Origin: Armigeres subalbatus
Taxonomy: Eukaryota; Arthropoda; Insecta; Diptera; Culicidae
Length of the DNA: 64,000 bases
Reading direction: 5' to 3'
Assembly (NCBI RefSeq): GCF_024139115.2
Contig: NC_085140.1
Span: 417,892,283 to 417,956,282 of the forward strand
Below the pieces are notes generated by a model. It did no database searches. It was not told where the DNA came from and saw only the letters and a list, made by a program, of their open reading frames with translations. A program made the position numbers and the translations under genes. Below, in pieces: positions 48,117 through 60,318 of this stretch; position 1 is the first letter of the stretch, and every line of letters begins with the position of its first letter.

Positions 48117-48215
48117 TCTCCATTTAATTCCACCAATTAATTTTCGATATCTTTGCAGATACGTATTTCGACCACAACTGTGTGGTCGTCTTCAGTGTCT
48201 CGTACTTGACTCGAC
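48117..48215 (+). repeat. Dispersed repeat family C, copy 3
   Basis: 'ccatttaattccacca' and 'gcagatacgtatttcgacca' match 28179-28230. The downstream 'gtcgtcttcagtgtct' continues the family consensus seen at 28241. Confidence 0.65.
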
Positions 48216-48231
48216 TTGTCCAAGGGAAGCG

Positions 48232-48343
48232 AGGGAAGAATATCAGTGTGGAAGCTGATATATCTCCATGACATATGAGCAAATCAAACCACCTTCCTTT
48301 TGCCAGTGGAGATATATCAGCTTCCACACTGATGTTCTTCCCT
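48232..48343. repeat. Long hairpin: 37-bp arms, one mismatch
   Basis: Arms 48232-48268 and 48307-48343 are reverse complements except for one position, separated by 38 nt. The arms read 'agggaagaatatcagtgtgg' and onward. It lies directly beside family C copy 3 and upstream of the LINE C 3' region. Transcribed, it would form a strong stem. Confidence 0.88.
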
Positions 48344-48502
48344 CCCCCTTCATACGGGAGCTTGGCAGAAGGAAGGTCGTGCGATATGTGTCATCACAAA
48401 TATTGCCCCTCGCTCGCTTTCAAATCGACTTCTATAAAAACATTCTTCATGCTGCCGTATCCTAACGGAACTATCAATTCTATACTTTCGCCTCTAATTC
48501 TA

Positions 48503-49180
48503 TCATGAACATGTACGTCTAAGTTTGGAAGATGATATTAGCATTTTCATACCATGTTGATTGCCAGTGACCATGTACTTCGTTTTGCTGGTATTGATCG
48601 TGAGTCCAATACTCGCTGTCTCCCTCTTAAAAGGCACAAAAACCTCTTCCACGGCACGGCGATCATTCTCGATAATATCGATATCGTCCGCAAATCCCAG
48701 GAGCATATGCGATCTTGTGATAATGGTACCGTTTCTTTGCACACCAGCTCTCCTAATCGCTCCCTCGAGCGCTATATTGAACAGTAGATTCGAGAGTGCA
48801 TCACCCTGTTTTAATCCATCTAAGGTGACAAATGATGTCGATATTTCATCCGCAACTCTTACACTTGATTTCGATCCGTCCAACGTTATACGAATCAGCC
48901 GTATTAGTTTCGCCGGAGAACCATGTTCAAGCATAATTTGCCATAATTCATTTCGTTTCACTGAATCGTACGCCGCCTTGAAATCAATAAACAGATGATG
49001 TGTCTGCTAGTTGTACTCCCGGAATTAATCAAGGATTTGTCTCTGGGTAAACATTTGATCCGTCGTTGATCGGCCCTCACGAAAACCTGCTTGGTATTCG
49101 CCGACGAAGGACTCTTCAAGCGGTCTCAATCTGTTGAACAGAATATGGGACATAATTTTGTACGCCGAATTAAGGGGTCT
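48503..49180 (-). pseudogene. LINE C: RTE-like reverse transcriptase, 3' part
   Basis: From right to left on the minus strand: LNSAYKIMSHILFNRLRPL, then SFVGEYQAGFREGRSTTDQM (RT fingers). After a frame change and a short gap near 49000 come LDGLKQGDALSNLLFNIALE and the catalytic-type LLGFADDIDII near 48690, then TKYMV. It is the continuation of the element whose upstream half lies at 52403-53590. The C-terminal domain after the RT is not preserved. Related to LINE B but diverged. Confidence 0.86.
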
Positions 49181-49189
49181 TTCAAAAAT

Positions 49190-49284
49190 GAAAAAGCTGC
49201 ATGTATCCGCAAGTAGGCCCCACCAAAGCGACCGTGTGCCGCTCAAAGCGCACAAGCCCAAGTCCTGGTGTTAGGTGGGACGCT
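49190..49284 (+). promoter_or_regulatory. 5' module of LINE B
   Basis: About 90% identical to 34762-34852. CCCACC (49219-49224) can pair with GGTGGG (49274-49279). A hairpin lies at 49234-49253. Immediately downstream, TAA at 49284-49286 precedes the long endonuclease frame. Confidence 0.6.
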
Positions 49285-52200
49285 AAACAGCCCTGACACG
49301 ACGGCCCTCCGACGAGACAGGAGGTTTGCGCAGGCCCAATAAGCCGCCTAGAAAACCAATCATTACGAACAATATAAGAGATAATGCGACTCGATATAAT
49401 CGGCAAAGACCTAGGCGACGAATACAGGATCACGATTGGAAGCTTGGAACATGGAATTGCAAGTCGCTAGGTTTCGCAGGTTGCGACAGGATGATCTACG
49501 ATGAATTACATCCCCGCAACTTCGACGTCGTGGCGCTGCAGGAGATTTGCTGGACAGGACAGAAAGTGTGGAAAAGCGGGCATCGAGCGGCTACCTTCTA
49601 CCAAAGCTGTGGCACCACCAACGAGCTGGGAACCGGCTTCATAGTGCTGGGTAAGATGCGCCAACGCGTGATTGGGTGGCAGCCAATCAACGCAAGGATG
49701 TGCAAGCTGAGGATTAAAGGCCGTTTCTTCAACTATAGCATCATCAACGTGCACTGCCCACACGAAGGGAGACCCGACGACGAGAAAGAAGCGTTCTACG
49801 CACAGCTGGAGCAGACATACGATGGATGCCCACTGCGGGACGTTAAAATCGTCATCGGTGACATGAACGCACAGGTAGGAAGGGAGGAAATGTATAGACC
49901 GGTCATCGGACCGGATAGTCTGCACACCGTATCGAATGACAACGGCCAACGATGCATAAACTTCGCAGCCTCCCGCGGAATGGTAGTCCGAAGCACCTTC
50001 TTTCCCCGCAAAAATATCCACAAGGCCACATGGAGATCACCTAACCAAGAGACGGAAAACCAAATCGATCACGTTCTAATCGACGGTAAATTCTTCTCCG
50101 ACATCACGAATGTCCGCACTTACCGCAGTGCGAATATTGAATCCGACCACTACCTCGTTGCAGTATGCCTGCGCTCAAAACTCTCGACGGTGTACAACAC
50201 GCGTCGAAGTCGGACGTCGCGGCTTAACATTGGGCGGCTACAAGACGGTAGACTAGCCCAAGAATACGCGCAGCAGCTGGAAGTGGCACTTCCAACGGAA
50301 GAGCAGCTAGGCGCAGCGTCTCTTGAAGATGGCTGGAGAGATATTCGATCCGCCATTGGTAGCACCGCAACCGCTGCACTTGGCACGGTGCCCCGGATCA
50401 GAGAAACGACTGGTATGACGGCGAATGTGAGCAGTTAGTGGAAGAGAAGAATGCAGCATGGGCGAGATTGCTGCAACACCGCACGAGGGCGAACGAGGCA
50501 CGATATAAACAGGCGCGGAACAGACAAAACTCGATTTTCCGGAGGAAAAGCGCCAGCAGGAAGATCGAGACCGTGAAGAAACGGAGCAACTGTACCGCGC
50601 TAATAACACACGAAAGTTCTATGAGAGAAGTTAAACCGTTCACGTAAGGGCCACGTGCCACAGCCTGATATGTGTAAGGACATAAACGGGAACCTTCTTA
50701 CGAACGAGCGTGAGGTGATCCAAAGGTGGCGGCAGCACTACGAAGAACACCTGAATGGCGATGTGGCAGAAGAAGATGGCGGTATGGTGATGGACCTGGG
50801 AGAACGCGCGCAGGACATAATTCTACCGGCTCCGGATCTCCAGGAAATCCAGGAGGAGATTGGACGCCTGAAGAACAACAAAGCCCCCGGGGTTGACCAA
50901 CTACCAGGAGAGCTATTTAAACACGGTGGTGAGGCACTGGCTAGAGCGCTGCACTGGGTCATTACCAAGATTTGGGAGAATGAGGTTCTGCCGCAGGAGT
51001 GGATGGAAGGTGTCGTGTGTCCCTCCCATCTACAAAAAGGGCGACAAGCTGCATTGTAGCAACTACCGCGCAATTACATTGCTGAACGCCGCCTACAAGG
51101 TACTCTCCCAAATTTTATGCCGTCGACTAGCACCAACTGCAAGGGAGTTCGTGGGGCAGTACCAGGCGGGTTTTATGGGCGAACGCTCCACCACGGACCA
51201 GGTGTTCGCCATTCGCCAAGTACTGCAGAAATGCCGCGAATACAACGTGCCCACACATCATCTATTCATCGACTTCAAAGCCGCATATGATACAATCGAT
51301 CGGGACCAGCTATGGCAGCTAATGCACGAACACGGTTTTCCGGATAAACTGACACGGTTGATCAAAGCGACGATGGATCGGGTGATGTGCGTAGTTCGAG
51401 TTTCAGGGGCATTCTCGAGTCCCTTCGAAACCCGCAGAGGGTTACGGCAAGGTGATGGTCTTTCGTGTTTGCTATTCAACATCGCTTTGGAAGGTATAAT
51501 ACGAAGAGCAGGGATTAACACGAGTGGTACAATTTTCAATAAGTCCGTCCAGCTATTTGGTTTCGCCGACGACATAGATATTATGGCACGTAACTTTGAG
51601 AAGATGGAGGAAGCCTACATCAGACTGAAGAGGGAAGCTAAGCGGATCGGACTAGTCATCAACATGTCGAAGACGAAGTACATGATAGGCAGAGGTTCAA
51701 GAGAAGACAATGTGAGCCACCCACCGCGAGTTTGCATCGGTGGTGACGAAATCGAGGTGGTAGAAGAATTTGTGTACTTGGGCTCACTGGTGACTGCCGA
51801 AAATGACACCAGCAGAGAAATTCGGAGACGCATAGTGGCTGGAAATCGTACGTACTTTGGACTCCGCAAGACGCTCCGATCGAATAGAATTCGCCGCCGT
51901 ACCAAACTGACAATCTACAAAACGCTAATTAGACCAGTAGTCCTCTACGGACACGAGACCTGGACGATGCTCGTGGAGGACCAACGCGCACTTGGAGTTT
52001 TCGAAAGGAAAGTGCTGCGTACCATCTATGGTGGGGTGCAGATGGCGGACGGTACGTGGAGGAGGCGAATGAACCACGAATTGCATCAGCTGTTGGGAGA
52101 ACCATCCATCGTTCACACCGCGAAAATCGGACGACTGCGATGGGCCGGGCACGTAGCCAGAATGTCGGACAGTAACCCGGTGAAAATGGTTCTCGACAAC

Positions 52201-52389
52201 GATCCGACGGGCACACGAAGGCGAGGTGCGCAGCGGGCAAGGTGGATCGATCAGGTGGAAGATGACTTGCGGACCCTCCGTAGACTGCGTGGTTGGCGAC
52301 GTGTAGCCATGGACCGAGCCGAATGGAGAAGACTCTTATATACCGCACAGGCCACTTCGGCCTTAGTCTGAATAAATAATAAATAATAA
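49194..52389 (+). mobile_element. LINE B: 3.2-kb RTE-like retrotransposon with 13-bp TSD
   Basis: TTCAAAAATGAAA flanks both ends (49181-49193 and 52390-52402). The 3' end is a short 'ataaataataaataataa' repeat, typical of RTE-type tails. The element lies in reverse orientation within LINE C, and deleting it plus one TSD copy rejoins LINE C in the same frame. It begins with the 5' module shared with LINE A. Confidence 0.92.
49287..52371 (+). pseudogene. LINE B endonuclease / reverse transcriptase ORF, frameshifted
   Basis: The endonuclease reads LGTWNCKSLG near 49440, ALQEICWTG, GDMNAQVG near 49860 and ESDHYLVAVC near 50140. The linker holds NKAPGVDQLPGELFKHGGE near 50900. The RT reads IYKKGDKLHCSNYRAITLLN, QYQAGFMGERSTTDQVF near 51160, FIDFKAAYDTIDR near 51275, GLRQGDGLSCLLFNIAL near 51450, and the catalytic-type FGFADDIDIM near 51565. 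The C-terminal block is LRWAGHVARMSD near 52140. Frame changes near 50410, 50545, 50630 and 51020 break the upstream half, while 50893-52371 is one uninterrupted frame. No in-frame ATG precedes the endonuclease. It would nick DNA and copy element RNA by target-primed reverse transcription if intact. Confidence 0.9.
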
Positions 52390-52402
52390 TTCAAAAATGA
52401 AA

Positions 52403-53590
52403 TTCTAAGGGGAGGGAGTGTAAGATTTTGTGACAGTACTTGCACTAGGTATACAAAAAAGCGTGACAAAGGAGGGAGGGGTTCTAGAAATCTCAAAAAG
52501 TAGTGGACGTTGTATTTGCTCACTGCCATGTTTGGGAAGTTCAGCCGGGAGCTGGTCCTTTCCCGCAGCCTTATTGTATTTCAGCTCTTTAACAGCTTTT
52601 TTATCCTCATCTAGTGTAGGCGACACCACAGCTTGTCCATCGTCGCTAATATTTATCCTGCTTACCGATGCACCGTCACTTCTACTATTCAACAAAGTCT
52701 CGAAGTGTTGCTGCCACCTGGGGCCCACTTCAGTTTTATCTGTCAGCAAATTCCCTTGTTGGTCGTTGCACATGACGGGAGATGGCGATGTCTTTCTTCG
52801 CACGCCATTGACAGACTTATAGAACCTCCGCTAATCACTTGCTCTTCATATTCTTTCTTCTTCCTGTGGTGGGTTCGTTTTTTGGCTGCGCTTGCTTCCT
52901 TGTACCGATCTCCATTCGATCGGGTGCCCGACACCAACATCCGTCCTGGGTCGCCTCTGAGCAGTTCCAACCACTACTCGTGCTGTTGTGCTCACCGCTC
53001 CATGGATCGACTCCTATAGATCGTTGATGTTGTCGCTAACGTTGATTGCACTTATTCGTTCGTCGAGCTTCTGTCGGTACTCAGCCGATACTCCTTCCGC
53101 CGACAATCGCTGGATGTTGTAACGCATCGTTCGCTGTGATCTTTCGTTCGATACAGTTGACAACCGTGATCGAATTTTACTGACAACGAGGTAGTGATCA
53201 GAGTCAATGTTCAAACCTCTAAATGTACGCATCCGAGAAATGGCGCCCATCCACCTGAACATGGTCTATCTGGTTGCAAGTTTCATCATTTGGGTGTCTC
53301 CAGGTGTGCTTTCGGATATTCTTTCGTGCAAAGTAGGTGCTACTGATGGCCATTCCTCTGGCAGCAGCGAAATTTACTAGCCGTATGCCGTTGTCATTGG
53401 TAGCGGAGTGAAGGCTCTCCCTACCAATTATGGGACGGAAAAAGTTTGTAGTTTGTAGTTGATCCTGCTTTTCTAAGCACGATAAAATCTTTTCGTTAAA
53501 ATCAATATTTGAACAATGTTTTAAGAGCTCGTTCTTTTCCTCCATGGCTTGCTGCCTTATAACATATCGCTTCTCGAAAATGTTCATCTC
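52403..53590 (-). pseudogene. LINE C: RTE-like endonuclease and linker, 5' part
   Basis: On the minus strand, 53219-53480 reads PIIGRESLHSATNDNGIRLV, then RKNIRKHTWRHP and NQIDHVQVDG, the C-terminal half of an APE endonuclease. 53014-53262 gives IDSDHYLVVSKIRSRLS. 52743-52970 is the charged linker, and 52490-52803 has NLLTDKTEVGPRWQQHFE and KDQLPAELPKHGSEQIQ. Several frameshifts. The first half of the endonuclease is missing, so the copy is 5'-truncated or decayed near 53.6 kb. About 100 bp between 52410 and 52500 do not look like RT sequence and probably replaced part of it. Confidence 0.84.
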
Positions 53591-55291
53591 TTCTTGCAGA
53601 TTTGGATTATGAAAACGATTTCCAACAACTTTCTATTTTCCTCTAGTTGTAGTTGGGCGACTTCCATTTTATGCTTCTTCAATTCTTCTTCTGTTTGTTC
53701 ATCTTGCATGTCAAATCCATACAAAATACCCATAACAATCGCACAGCACAATTTTGAAAACCGACAGCATAATGTTTAAATGAGTGTTATTAATTTTAAT
53801 CCGGAAAATTGTGAATTAGCAAGTGCCGGACTAACGAGTAGTTAGATTAACGAGAGTCTAATGAGCGGGGAGGGGACTACTGTATTAGTTTAAGGTCAGT
53901 ATTTACCAAAACAATGGAAAATCTATCTGAAAAAACAAATTGAATGAAAGCTTTCGAAATCCTGATGTCGCCAACGTGTGGGGTTCTGGAATTTGAGCAA
54001 CATGAGACAACGAAAGTACGAGTAAATTTCCAGTATTATAATAAGACTTCGCAAAGCTGATTTTCTGCAGCTTTTTGCACTCCTTCTCTTCACTGTCCTT
54101 CGATGACTCTGATGAACTTAAAAAGCAGAATATCATTGCATTTTTTTATAAGAATGTCATGACAGCTAATACGAAAACATCTGTTGCACATTCGTTCCTT
54201 CTACTGCCATAAAATGACAAAGAAAATCGATATTGCTGTGTTGCTATCTACATATTATGCAATCCGCCGCTTCTATGCTTGTTTGCATCTTTTCATTGAC
54301 GATTGTTACGGCTGTCAAACTCAATCGCACATTATTATCGTTCAAACAACCGAAGTGAGAAGAGATGCTTGCGTAAACGAATCTCGATTTTCCACCCATA
54401 TGTATGTTTTCGAGTTCTTTTTTTTCTGTTGCATGTCCACGGCCGAAAGGCAAAGGCCCTCATTTCTGATGATTCGTTTTCGACAATACTCCGGCTCGGG
54501 AGCAGCGGGATAGTGTGCCTGTCACCGGCAACCTCGATAGAATCGATGTGTCATCAAGTCTATACAAAGAAGGTCGCTCAGTTTTGACGGTTTCGACTGC
54601 GGAACACATTTTTTCTGTGCTCGTACTTTTGGCATGAAACAAATTGAAAAATTTTATCGCACAATCGGATCTGTTACCTACTTTACAACCTAAGCGGAAT
54701 TCGGCGCGGCGGTAGGTTCAGGTTCTCGCGCATCACGGATGCGCTTCCAAGCGGAACCGGACGATTCAGGTCTCCCAACCCACACATCTGCCTGCTACGC
54801 GTGGCGTTCCAGTATATGAATATCCGGGTGCAGCAAACAGCAATCGGTAGACGGTAGATTGGAAGCAATGCTAGTCACCGAGAAAAATGGGCTTTTTCTG
54901 TGTTTTCAGTTCTCGATGAAGGGGGGTTTCTGCTGGTTAGTTGCCTGTTGGTGTTTCGCTTTGTTATGTTTTCTACCATTTCAGAGATGTGTAAGATAGA
55001 GGGGAATGAAATGGATGGGTTGTGTGGCAAAGTCGATGTGTTTGGGTTCGCTTCTTTATTTTTCGAACTGCATTTAGGATAATGGGACGTAAGGAATAGT
55101 AAGTTTGGTGAGTTTGATGGATGGAGAAGTAGATAGCCCTTGTCAGGAGCGATGACTCATGAAGGAAATTAGAAGAAAAGGTTGGAAGCGAAAAATTAGG
55201 CCTTTACGTTACGTTGACATGTGACCTGAATCCGAAAGTTGGTTAGATGCCGGAGAAGTGGGTCACGTTATGGGAGGGAGAACGGACTTCG
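53591..55291. other. No recognisable feature
   Basis: Short frames on both strands show no recognisable domain. Confidence 0.4.
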
Positions 55292-55297
55292 TGTATT

Positions 55298-57146
55298 CAG
55301 GGCTGGTAGCGATAAATGCCGTTCAAAATAGTGACTTAGTGACCAACGATGACGAAAAAAGTGACCAAATAGTGACTTTCAGAAGCAGAAAAAGTGACCA
55401 AATAGTGACTTTTGTATAAAGTACTAACCAGGTAGTGAGCTGAGTTGCATTCGTATTGTTAATGTGTAACTCGTAGTAGATCGAAAACTAGGGATATCAT
55501 GTTTTTTCAAATCCTTATTAGAATGCTATCAGAAATCAAGAAAAGACAAACATTACAAAATCATGAGGATTACTACTGCTGGCCGTGTGCATCTTCATCG
55601 TAACTAGGGAGAGGATGGATCTTAGCAGGGGACAACCGACTTGGCGACACCATCATAAATACCAAAAATGTGATCCAAAATCTTGAATTTGATGCAGAAA
55701 TTGCTTTGGAAAACTTTTTCAGAAATTTCAGCAGAAGTTGATTTTCTGTGCAAAACCTTGTGAAAATTTCTAATATTTTTTTCAGAAATTGTGCTGAAAA
55801 TACTTCAATCCTTGTGAGATCTTTCTCCAGGAGTTCAAACGGAAATTCCAACAGAAATCCGATGACGAATGTCAGCACAAAAACTTCCGGAAATTCTTCC
55901 ATACCATAAATTCAAGGCAGAATATTTTGTAGACATTCCTGCTGTCTTTCAGGAATTTCCGCGGAAACTGCACGTCAATTACTATAAAAACTTCTCCGCG
56001 AATCCCTGAAAAAAATCTCCTTCAAATACAAGCGCATTTTTTCATGAATTCCGGTAGAAATCTTTATGAGAATTCCTGTAGATATTGTTTGGTGAATTCC
56101 TAAGAAAAAAATTCCGAAAATTATTTCCCAAATTCAAGGTGGAATTTTTACGGAATTTACATAAATTAAAGTGAATGTTCCTCTAAGAGAAACAAAGTTA
56201 GGAAGCTTTTTATAACGAAGGTGGATTTTTCTCTAGATACAGGCAATTTACCCAACTTAGGAAGTAGTGCGCTGGATTCGCCTAAAGATGCGCTAAACAA
56301 CGCATCAATTAGTTTGACAGATAAAACTTCGGAAGAAAGTTCGGTTCGGCCCGATGTCCGAATTATAATGCGGTGCTATGCCGACAATATCATGCTGTGT
56401 GGTTCGTCGTAGAGGGGTTAATCATTCAGAAACTAAGAAATATCTCGGAATTATGTCAAAATTGACGTGACAAAAAAAATGGATACTCATAAACGATGAA
56501 AAATAACAACAAGTGAAGTTCTTACCCTTATAATGCTTGTTAAACGAGTGAGTATAATGCATTCAATAATGGCTTGAAAATATCCAAAAAATTGGGTAAG
56601 CATAGACTTCAAATGTGGAGCCCCTTCTCAACGACATTTTGATATCGAAAACAAAACCCTACGCTCCTTATTTATTAAATTTCCACCCAAAACTAAATCC
56701 GCGCGAAGCCGTTATGTAAATCCGCATCAAATCCGCGAGAATAGCAAAAACCACGAAAATCGCGAAATCCTCGTAGTCGTAACAATCCTGCGCTTTATAT
56801 ACGGCGTTGCCTAAACGTATGCCCTAGCTTCGCTGTGTGGTCTGTCTGTGTGTCTCTCGATCCCGAAGTCCATGGTTCGAACCCACTCTGCCTTTCATAT
56901 GACGGCCTTGGAGCAATTTTTCAAACTTTATATAGATTTACATTTGATTTGGTTGATGATAATGGTAGGTACAAATGCTTTTTATTTTACTTTTTTTTAC
57001 AAACGGTGGTGCGAAAATAGTGACTTTAGTGACCATTTTCCGAAAAATAGTGACTTTAGTGACTTTTGGATGCAAATAGTGACTTTTTAGTGACTAGGCT
57101 CAAAATAGTGACCAAGTCACTAAAAAGTGACTTGCTACCAGCCCTG
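55298..57146. mobile_element. CAGGG...CCCTG element, 1849 bp, 6-bp TSD
   Basis: CAGGGCTGGTAGCGA at the left is inverted as TTGCTACCAGCCCTG at the right. TGTATT flanks both ends (55292-55297 and 57147-57152). Both ends carry runs of 'aaatagtgacttt' minirepeats. The middle contains a degenerate 'gaaattcc' minisatellite (about 55690-56160) and a tRNA-like stretch. A hAT-like, non-autonomous element. Confidence 0.83.
56815..56960 (+). mobile_element. tRNA-related SINE-like segment
   Basis: TAGCTTCGCTGTGTGG (A-box-like, 56825) is followed about 48 nt later by a perfect B-box GGTTCGAACCC (56873). An 'attttatatagatttac'-type tail region follows. It is not a functional tRNA: the acceptor stem does not close. 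Internal RNA polymerase III boxes of this spacing are typical of insect SINEs. Confidence 0.45.
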
Positions 57147-57152
57147 TGTATT

Positions 57153-60100
57153 GGAGTTAGTCAGTTGGAGTGTGGATCTTAACATGGAAGAAAACATTAC
57201 ATAGAAATAGATGAGCCGAGAATACGATTGGGTATACAATTGTTAAACGGATATGCAAAATGAGTACCACGTAGCATTTAGCAACCTGAATTAGATAATC
57301 CGAAATTCAAATAATAAATTTATTTGATTTGATTATTTTTGCTTGAAAAGTCAGCATTTTAAAAATATATCACCTATATTTTTGCTTGATGATAAAATAG
57401 GTATGTTGACTTCCAATCAGCAAAACAATACATCTTTTGCGGAACATCCTCATGATCAATACTGTTTATTATCTGTGCTATCAGATTGAAGTGCAATACA
57501 CATCAAATGGATTTTCATAAAGTTTACCTTATTCAAAATTTTTTTTTTTAAATTTTCAGATGATCCGAGTCTAACTTGTATCTACTTCACATCAATAATA
57601 AATTCCAGTAAAATTGCATAAATCAAATTTAAAAAAATATTTTTTCTTGGTGAAGTTGAACTAATTTCCATAATTATTTCGATAATTCTAATTCAAGAGG
57701 ACAGCTATTCAAATGAAATATTTGAACTAAGTATTAAAAAAAATATCACTGTAAAAAAATTACACGCAAAAAAAACTTATCTTTCGGATCTCGACGCACT
57801 AAAATAGTTTATAAAAACGTCAATCAAGTTTATCAAAAAGTCAAATACGCAAACACGATTTTTATTAATACAGTTGACAGTTATTGAAGTTGTACTATAG
57901 CTTAATACTGTTTAGTTTTGTCAATAACAATAATCATTCAAAATCTAATTCTATATAGAATATTTGAAAAAAATACCTTTTTTTATTGTTATTAGGATTC
58001 TTGAATTCATTTTTACTCACCTTATTAACGTCCTAGTAATCAAATAATTGTAATTCCACAGATCTGTGCCTGCTCGGGCTCTCTATCAAAATAGTTGAAC
58101 TGCTTTTGGCGTTAATAATACAAGTTACACGGTTTTGATAATACAGGTTCCAATCATATCTCAAAACCCTGAATGCACCGCTTATCACAAGTCACAAGCG
58201 ACTCTCCGCACCGAACAACTTCCTTTCCCTTTTTTCCCAAAGTAGTGAAGAATTAGGCATTGGCTTAGCTCCCCATCATCAGCATTCAACGCACAAGACA
58301 GGAATTTCCTGCCGTTTTCTGTTCGGTCAGCCGTCCCTTCGCACTCTACAACACTCTTGTCGGGGCAGCTATTTTTAACGAGCAAACGAAACATCGCCCG
58401 CCCATCGCGGAGTGAAAATTTTCTCCACCACAGCACAAACACTCGCACACACCTATTTTCCGATGGCCTCAAGTTTTTCCTCTTGGCGACGACACGAGAC
58501 CACGGTCAGCATCCACTAGGTGGACAAAAGTTCTAAGTGGTGTGGGAAATAGAAATTTTCTCTATCCACTTTCACTTGATTGGGTGTTCTTTGCCGAAAC
58601 ACGAAATTCGCAGTCAACCGAACACAGGGCTCACTTATTTTACTTTTACTGTGTTTTAATTTCACATTTTCACTCCTCGTACAGGAACTCCAGATTCAAT
58701 CCTCTTTCGTTTCAGACAGGAACATCTGTTCGTAATCCGTCTTTGTTTTTCACGAAAATTCACCAAAGCTCGGATACTTGACAGATAAATAACAAACAAC
58801 GCAGAGCAAAGCAGCCTTCAATAAATGAGCCTAAAATTTTCGTTTTCTCCCGGTTCTTGTCCAGGTGAACTTCCGTCGTAATGAAAATCCCAAAACACTT
58901 TTATTCAATCAGAAATTTGCTCCTATGTTGTTGCGTAGAGGCGTGAACTCTGCGGCCGTCTACTCGTTCGTTGGATGTTTATAAATTATAGCAATATTCG
59001 CACTTTGGAGAAACATTTGGATATTTTTTCTTGCACAGATAAAAAATCACTTCGATTTTCTCGAGTTAGAACACATAAAAATTCACAGGACACACAGAAA
59101 TTTGAGAAGAAACAGTTTTTACTCGCGGAGCCCCAAAGATACGCGACCGTCCATCTTGAAAATATTTACACAACTCAACTCCACACACAACTCCACCAAA
59201 CGAAATCAACGACGGTGACAGCGCTGCGCTGCCTGACTGCACTGCACTGCTGATGCAACGACGAGACCCGAGCGACACGAGAGGGTTAATTTTGTGAGAG
59301 AAAAATTGTTGCCAAAATCAAAATCATAAAGATCTTCATCAAATATTTAGTTTCCCTCTGTTTTCCTCATCGGTTTGCCTTTGTCAGTGATTTAAATATT
59401 TATGTGAACATCTCTGTTGCGTTTCATTTGGAATTCGGTGACAACATCCAAACACAAAGTAAATATTACCTACGAATAAAGAATAATATTATTTGTTAAT
59501 AAAAATATTTCACTTTTACATAAAATTATTTGATCAAGTTCATGAGCACACGATGTAACTGGCAACACATTTTCATTTTGTTTTGATCCTCGAACCGTGA
59601 GCAGATGACTTCGCGAACTTGACTTGACGTTCATCAGTGCATTTCGATTGATCAACTGTGGCAATATTCTGATGACAAGACAAATGTCGCTTAACATTTG
59701 AAAAAGACTTCATCAAAAGCGTAAACATATTGGGCAAAATTGGGTTGTTTAGGGTACAGTGACTATAATAACAGTGTCGTCAAGTGTCAGAATTGGAACA
59801 GAATCGGCTGTCAGTTCCATACAAATGCGCGTTCCAAATGAGCAGGAGACCTGTCAAACGTGACACACGACGTTACTCTTCTTATAGGACTCTAGTTTAG
59901 GGGTACATACCCGGATAAAAAATAAGATACAAAAACAGTATATCCTAATGTAACATTACAATTAAAAACAATAATTTCACAATAAATTGTAATGTAGACG
60001 TAACCGTAGAATCACATTACAATGTACTGTAATGAACCATTCAATGAATCGTAATTGGATTTTTCGTTATAGACTATACGGGTGGTTAAGCATCGTAACA

Positions 60101-60318
60101 ATACAAAATTCAGCTTTTTTCATACATTTTTTTTCATACAATTATAGATTAAATTGTTTTTCAATGGTGTGAAAAATTTCAAGACTAAAGAAACAATGTG
60201 ATTTATTTCACACATTTTACCCAGTGTAAAATGCGAGGTCGATAAAGTAGAAGTGAAAGTTGATTCCTCCAAAAATAGAATTCTGACATGTTTACATTTG
60301 GTTTTTTGAGCTTTTTTC
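57153..60318. other. No recognisable gene
   Basis: 57.2-58.1 kb is very AT-rich. 58.1-59.3 kb is less AT-rich and may be non-repeat host sequence, but no domain, splice site pair or core promoter could be defended. 59.93-60.06 kb repeats 'attacaatgta.tgtaat' motifs. Confidence 0.4.

Noticed and set aside
49190..49290. HDV-like self-cleaving ribozyme at the LINE 5' end
   Set aside because: I could not place a seven-base P1 at the element start together with the catalytic-strand motif; only a structured RNA is claimed.
55573..55902. 109-codon minus-strand frame rich in Phe/Leu/Glu
   Set aside because: It is read from a degenerate 'gaaattcc' minisatellite inside a transposon.
56815..56890. Functional tRNA gene
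   Set aside because: Good A and B boxes but no closing acceptor stem, and it lies inside a hAT-like element.
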